From GCA-2861595 sp035525365 (GTDB taxonomy: Bacteria; Actinomycetota; Acidimicrobiia; Acidimicrobiales; GCA-2861595): a stretch of DNA of 14,941 nucleotides. The stretch lies in NCBI GenBank assembly GCA_035525365.1, contig DATLEK010000051.1, positions 1 to 14,941 on the forward strand, given 5' to 3'. Position numbers and translations under genes: made by a program. The notes below the pieces were generated by a model. That model was not told the DNA's origin. It ran no database searches and saw only the letters and a list, made by a program, of their open reading frames with translations. Positions 11,860-14,941 of the stretch are shown here, piece by piece. Within the stretch, counting starts at the first letter, position 1, and each line of letters starts with the position of its first letter.

Positions 11860-12890
11860 GGCAATACGACGTTACCTTCGCCCCAGTCGCACATAGACGC
11901 AGCAACCACGCCCGCCGCCCCCGCGTAGGCAAAAAAGTCCGGGTCCTCCCCCACCGCCCGGCCCATGGAAGTGATCCAAACCCCGCAATCGCCCAGCAGC
12001 GGCGCGAGCTCAGGCACCTCCACCTCCACCACCTCGTGCCCCGGCGCCTCCGGCACCGCCAGTCCCCGAGGCACCGGGACCATCGCACTCCCCCGGGCAA
12101 GAGTGAGCGCCGTGATGGTGTGGTGACTGATCCCACGGTGCCGCTCCCGAGGATCCGCAGAAGAGGCCCGCACAGCGACAACCGGCCGCCCGCCGCCCTG
12201 CTCGACCATATCCACCACTGTGGCCACCTCGATGGCCCCGTGCCCCCGAGCTGTACCCGTCCCGACCGTTCCCGGCCCCGGCCCCACCACCACCACGTCA
12301 GCACCAGCACCGACCGCCACATCTAGCCCCGACCGCACGTTGACCGCCTCCAGCTCCCCCCCGAACGCCTGCCCCGAGCTGACAGTGAGGTCCACCAGAC
12401 CCTTGGCCCGAAGCTCCGCCACCAGGTCCGACAACGCCAACGGGAGCGCCGCCGAATCCGTCATCACGTAGGCCACACGCCGACGAGGAGCGAGGTGCTT
12501 CAACACCACCACCACTACCCCCACCTGGCTGTGCAGCCCACAAGCCACCACCGGCACCCCCCTGAGTGACTCCGGGGTCGCATAACCCTCGTACTCCTCC
12601 GCCACCCCCGTGTCGCACTGCAGCGACGTGTACCGCAACTTCAGGACGTGCCCCGCTCCGGCGAGGGAGAGTTCCGAATGGGCCAGGTTCCAGTGCACCA
12701 CGTCCCATCCCCCCGTCCCCAGTCCCAGATCGACCGCCGTCGTGTTCACCACCACCGCGTCCCCCACCGCCACCGCCCCTATCACCTTTGTGAGCACATA
12801 AGCCCGCCGCCCCGAGTCCAGAGCAACCCGCTGCAACCCCTCCCGCTCCGACAAGACCTCTGCGACCACCTGCGTACAGAAGTTAGGCAC
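11856..12890 (-). CDS. DUF3866 family protein
   Basis: A 344-residue protein of unknown function that I recognise as the DUF3866 family. Conserved-looking blocks are SGQAFGGELEAVN (172-184), VVGPGPGTVGTGT (201-213) and RHRGISHHTITAL (250-262). The Gly-rich block followed by the His-rich block suggests a nucleotide or phosphate-binding site, but that is inference. There is no signal peptide or convincing membrane helix. The GTG at 12890 lies 8 bp after the pafA stop; a second GTG at codon 8 (12869) is an alternative, and neither has a good SD. It overlaps lepB by four bases, so pafA, this gene and lepB probably form one operon. Confidence 0.82.
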   Translation of the reverse strand: MPNFCTQVVAEVLSEREGLQRVALDSGRRAYVLTKVIGAVAVGDAVVVNTTAVDLGLGTGGWDVVHWNLAHSELSLAGAGHVLKLRYTSLQCDTGVAEEYEGYATPESLRGVPVVACGLHSQVGVVVVVLKHLAPRRRVAYVMTDSAALPLALSDLVAELRAKGLVDLTVSSGQAFGGELEAVNVRSGLDVAVGAGADVVVVGPGPGTVGTGTARGHGAIEVATVVDMVEQGGGRPVVAVRASSADPRERHRGISHHTITALTLARGSAMVPVPRGLAVPEAPGHEVVEVEVPELAPLLGDCGVWITSMGRAVGEDPDFFAYAGAAGVVAASMCDWGEGNVVLP

Positions 12891-12898
12891 GAGCTGAA

Positions 12899-14257
12899 CT
12901 ACAAGGAGGCGATGAGTTTTTCGACGCGCTCGTCACGGAATTTGAAGGGGTCCTTGCACAGAACGGTGCGCTGGGCCTGGTCGTTGAGCTTGAGGTGAAC
13001 CCAGTCGACGGTGAAGTCACGGCGCTTCTCCTTGGCCTTCTTGATGAACTCGCCCCGCAGCCGGGCCCGGGTCGTCTGGGGAGGCACGTCCACCGCCGTG
13101 TCGATGTCCTCGTCGGTGCACATCCGCTCCACCAGGCCCCGCTGCTGCATCCGGTAGAAGAGGCCCCGGGCCTGCGATATGTCGTGATACTGGAGGTCCA
13201 TCAGCGCCACCTTGGGGTGGGTCAGTGGAACGTCGTGGCGGTTCTGATAGGCCTCGATGAGCGAGTGCTTGATCACCCAGTCGCACTCGCGGTCCAGCGA
13301 CAGAGGGTCCTTCTCCAGGCCGGTCAGGCAGTGCTCCCACATCATGAGGGCCTGCTCCTCGAGCGGGCTCAACCCTCGCTGGGCGTGGTACTTCTGGGCC
13401 CGGGCCAGGTACTCACCCTGGATGTCCAACGCCGTCACCTCGCGCCCGTTGGCGAGGCGCACCTTCCGGGTGCAGGTGATGTCATGGCTGATGTCGCGGA
13501 TGGCCCGGATGGGGTTCTCCAGGGTCATGTCGCGCAGGACAACTGCGGGGTCCTCGAGCATGCGCAGCAGGATGCTGGTGGCGCCGACCTTCAAGAAGGT
13601 GGCGTACTCGCTCATGTTCGAGTCGCCCACGATCACGTGGAGGCGGCGGAAGCGCTCGGCGTCGGCATGGGGCTCGTCGCGGGTGTTGATGATCGGACGG
13701 CTCCGGGTCGTGGCGCTGCTGACGCCTTCCCAGATGTGCTCGGCCCGCTGGCTGAGGCAGAACACAGCTCCCCTCGGCGTGTTGAGAACCTTCCCTGCCC
13801 CGGCGTACACCTGGCGGGAGACGAAGAAGGGGATCAGGACCTCGGCGTAATGCCCGAAGTCGTCCCGACGGCTCGTCAGGTAGTTCTCGTGACAGCCGTA
13901 GGAGTTGCCGGCGGAGTCGGTGTTGTTCTTGAACAGGTAGATGACACCCCGGATGCCCTCCTCCCGCAGGCGCTGCTCGGCACTGAGGAGCAGGTGCTCG
14001 AGTATCCGTTCCCCGGCCTTGTCGTGTGTGACCAGGTCCTGGATGGAATCGCACTCCGGCGTGGCGTACTCCGGATGGCTGCCCACGTCCAAATAAAGGC
14101 GGGCGCCGTTCTCCAGGAACACGTTGCTGCTGCGGCCCCAGCTGACCACCCGGCGGAACAGGTAGCGGGCCACCTCGTCGGGACTCAGACGGCGTTGGCC
14201 CCGCAGCGTGCACGTGACTCCGTACTCGTTCTCGAGTCCGAAGATCCGCCGCTCCAT
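12899..14257 (-). CDS. pafA: Pup-protein ligase (proteasome accessory factor PafA)
   Basis: A 452-residue ligase that couples the C-terminal glutamate of Pup to lysines of target proteins for proteasomal degradation. The sequence resembles mycobacterial PafA closely throughout: GLENEYGVT (7-15), with E9 as a metal ligand; ARLYLDVGSHPEYATPE (52-68), with the catalytic D57; NNTDSAGNSYGCHENYL; SSATTRSRPIINTRDEPHAD; and the ending DWVHLKLNDQAQRTVLCKDPF...LIASL. The ATG at 14257 is chosen because it places Asp at residue 57 exactly as in the mycobacterial enzyme; a TTG three codons upstream is less likely. There is no SD, but TAGGTT lies seven bases upstream. The gene is not next to pup, the proteasome subunits or pafBC in this window. 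DUF3866 and lepB follow. Confidence 0.97.
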   Translation of the reverse strand: MERRIFGLENEYGVTCTLRGQRRLSPDEVARYLFRRVVSWGRSSNVFLENGARLYLDVGSHPEYATPECDSIQDLVTHDKAGERILEHLLLSAEQRLREEGIRGVIYLFKNNTDSAGNSYGCHENYLTSRRDDFGHYAEVLIPFFVSRQVYAGAGKVLNTPRGAVFCLSQRAEHIWEGVSSATTRSRPIINTRDEPHADAERFRRLHVIVGDSNMSEYATFLKVGATSILLRMLEDPAVVLRDMTLENPIRAIRDISHDITCTRKVRLANGREVTALDIQGEYLARAQKYHAQRGLSPLEEQALMMWEHCLTGLEKDPLSLDRECDWVIKHSLIEAYQNRHDVPLTHPKVALMDLQYHDISQARGLFYRMQQRGLVERMCTDEDIDTAVDVPPQTTRARLRGEFIKKAKEKRRDFTVDWVHLKLNDQAQRTVLCKDPFKFRDERVEKLIASL

Positions 14258-14264
14258 GTCGAGC

Positions 14265-14270
14265 AACCTA
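14265..14270 (-). promoter_or_regulatory. Candidate -10 element of pafA (leaderless)
   Basis: TAGGTT fits TAnnnT and is seven bases from the pafA ATG. No clear -35 is found at the standard spacing. Confidence 0.4.
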
Positions 14271-14290
14271 TCGCTGTGGTGCGGGCGCGG

Positions 14291-14317
14291 AGCGCACGGT
14301 CGCGCTCACCGTGCGCT
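14291..14317 (-). terminator. Strong 10-bp hairpin downstream of the LVIVD-like gene
   Basis: AGCGCACGGT and ACCGTGCGCT form a perfect 10-bp stem around a 7-nt loop. It lies 18 bp past the stop of the secreted protein gene and upstream of pafA. There is no U-tract. The position and stability suggest an actinobacterial-type terminator separating the two transcription units. Confidence 0.65.
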
Positions 14318-14334
14318 GCGGGCGCCGCCGGGTG

Positions 14335-14941
14335 TCAGCCCGGTGTCGCCACCAACCCGCTGCCCACCCGACCGTCCGCCACCAGACCGCCAGTGGCAGC
14401 AAGCTGGCAGAACCGCCGCTCGGCCTCGGCCATCGGGTTCACCGCTCCGAGGTTGGCGAGCCAGGACCGATCGAAGGCCTCCACCGACGGGATCAGCTCG
14501 GTCGCTGCCGTGTTGACCCGCAGGATGTCGATGCCACGTGCGTAGTCGATGGTGTACACGTACTCGTCATCGATCCAGTGCGCCGCAGAAGCGGAACCGA
14601 CACCGGGCTGCCACCAACCGAGCTGGCTGATGGCGCCCGTGGCGCCGTCGACCTTCAGGATCCTCGTGCCGTGCTCGTACCACGCCCCCGCCACGATCTG
14701 GTCGTTGCCCTCGGTGCGGGACGTGAACCAGTGGCCGGAGCAGCCCAGCGCGTTCACGGCGGGATCGCCGTTGGCGTAGGTGCCGCTCACCGGCCGGAAC
14801 ACCTGCGACACCGACATGCTCCTGCCCTTGGTGACGTCCACCGCCGACCAGGTGGTGAACGGACCCGAGCCCGAGTTGCAGGTGCGGGTGAAGTTGGTCT
14901 CACCGTTGCCGAGCACGAGCTCGCCGGGCCGGAAGCCAGGC
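14335..14941 (-). CDS. Secreted LVIVD / beta-propeller-like protein (partial, 3' end)
   Basis: The frame runs from a TGA at 14335-14337 through the right edge, so the N-terminus is missing; about 201 residues are visible. GNDQIVAGAWYEHGTRILKV, SASAAHWIDDEYVYTIDY and ARGIDILRVN are short strand-turn-strand units ending in 'G..ILKV/ILRV'. They resemble LVIVD-type repeats of surface beta-propeller proteins. Two Cys (in TRTCNSG and LGCSGHW) could form a disulphide, fitting an extracellular location. No membrane anchor follows the repeats; the tail (NPMAEAERRFCQLAATGG) is not obviously a sorting signal. The function is unknown. A strong hairpin follows, so it is probably transcribed separately from pafA. 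Confidence 0.6.
   Translation of the reverse strand, partial: PGFRPGELVLGNGETNFTRTCNSGSGPFTTWSAVDVTKGRSMSVSQVFRPVSGTYANGDPAVNALGCSGHWFTSRTEGNDQIVAGAWYEHGTRILKVDGATGAISQLGWWQPGVGSASAAHWIDDEYVYTIDYARGIDILRVNTAATELIPSVEAFDRSWLANLGAVNPMAEAERRFCQLAATGGLVADGRVGSGLVATPG

Noticed and set aside
11870..12880. Dense plus-strand open frames rich in Pro, His and Arg
   Set aside because: They are complements of the Val/Gly/Ala-rich DUF3866 coding sequence.
12903..12998. AAGGAGG followed by an ATG and 28 further codons on the plus strand
   Set aside because: The SD-like string is the complement of the last pafA codons and stop. The peptide is antisense to a conserved C-terminus and has no support beyond the chance SD.
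12995..14545. A 516-codon plus-strand open frame across pafA
   Set aside because: It is a mirror frame of pafA, whose protein matches the family throughout; the translation has no recognisable domain.

Overview
The window looks like a piece of a high-GC actinobacterial chromosome, most likely from the class Acidimicrobiia or a relative. The evidence is pafA (Pup ligase, largely restricted to Actinobacteria and a few other phyla), a DUF3866 protein, an actinobacterial-type TatA/TatC/HelY block, frequent GTG/TTG starts and very tight gene packing (no gap reaches 100 bp). It reads as core chromosome with one small accessory insertion, a toxin-antitoxin pair. I see no rRNA, tRNA, CRISPR array, insertion sequence or prophage.

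Left part, all on the minus strand (8441 down to 118): a small zinc-ribbon protein, tatA, tatC, the Ski2-like helicase helY (starting on a GTGA overlap with the tatC stop), a VapB/VapC-type antitoxin-toxin pair (ATGA overlap) behind a 20-bp palindromic operator candidate, a shortened diacylglycerol-kinase-like protein, a 534-residue tandem ThyX-like protein, a LysM-LysM-M23 peptidase and a LysM lytic transglycosylase. The last two are a cell-wall hydrolase pair behind their own promoter region. The tail of an unidentified plus-strand gene sits at the left edge.

Middle part, plus strand (8529-11232): a cytoplasmic GAF-GAF-PAS histidine kinase without a response regulator beside it, followed 10 bp later by a glycerophosphodiester phosphodiesterase. 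This pair diverges from the zinc-ribbon gene across an 87-bp region with a three-copy 7-bp repeat, and converges on lepB with a 3-bp gap.

Right part, minus strand (14941 down to 11236): the end of a secreted LVIVD/beta-propeller-like protein, a strong 10-bp hairpin, then pafA, a DUF3866 protein and lepB (signal peptidase I), the last two joined by a GTGA overlap.

Functional themes are protein export (TatA, TatC, LepB), pupylation (PafA), RNA/DNA helicase work (HelY) and cell-wall remodelling. In mycobacteria pafA, pafB, pafC, tatA, tatC and helY are adjacent. Here pafBC are missing and the two halves are separated by about 3.5 kb of other genes. The most unusual items are the tandem ThyX-like protein with altered signature motifs, the shortened DAGK-like protein next to it, the palindromic TA operator, and several starts preceded at 6-7 nt by TAnnnT, which suggests leaderless transcripts.
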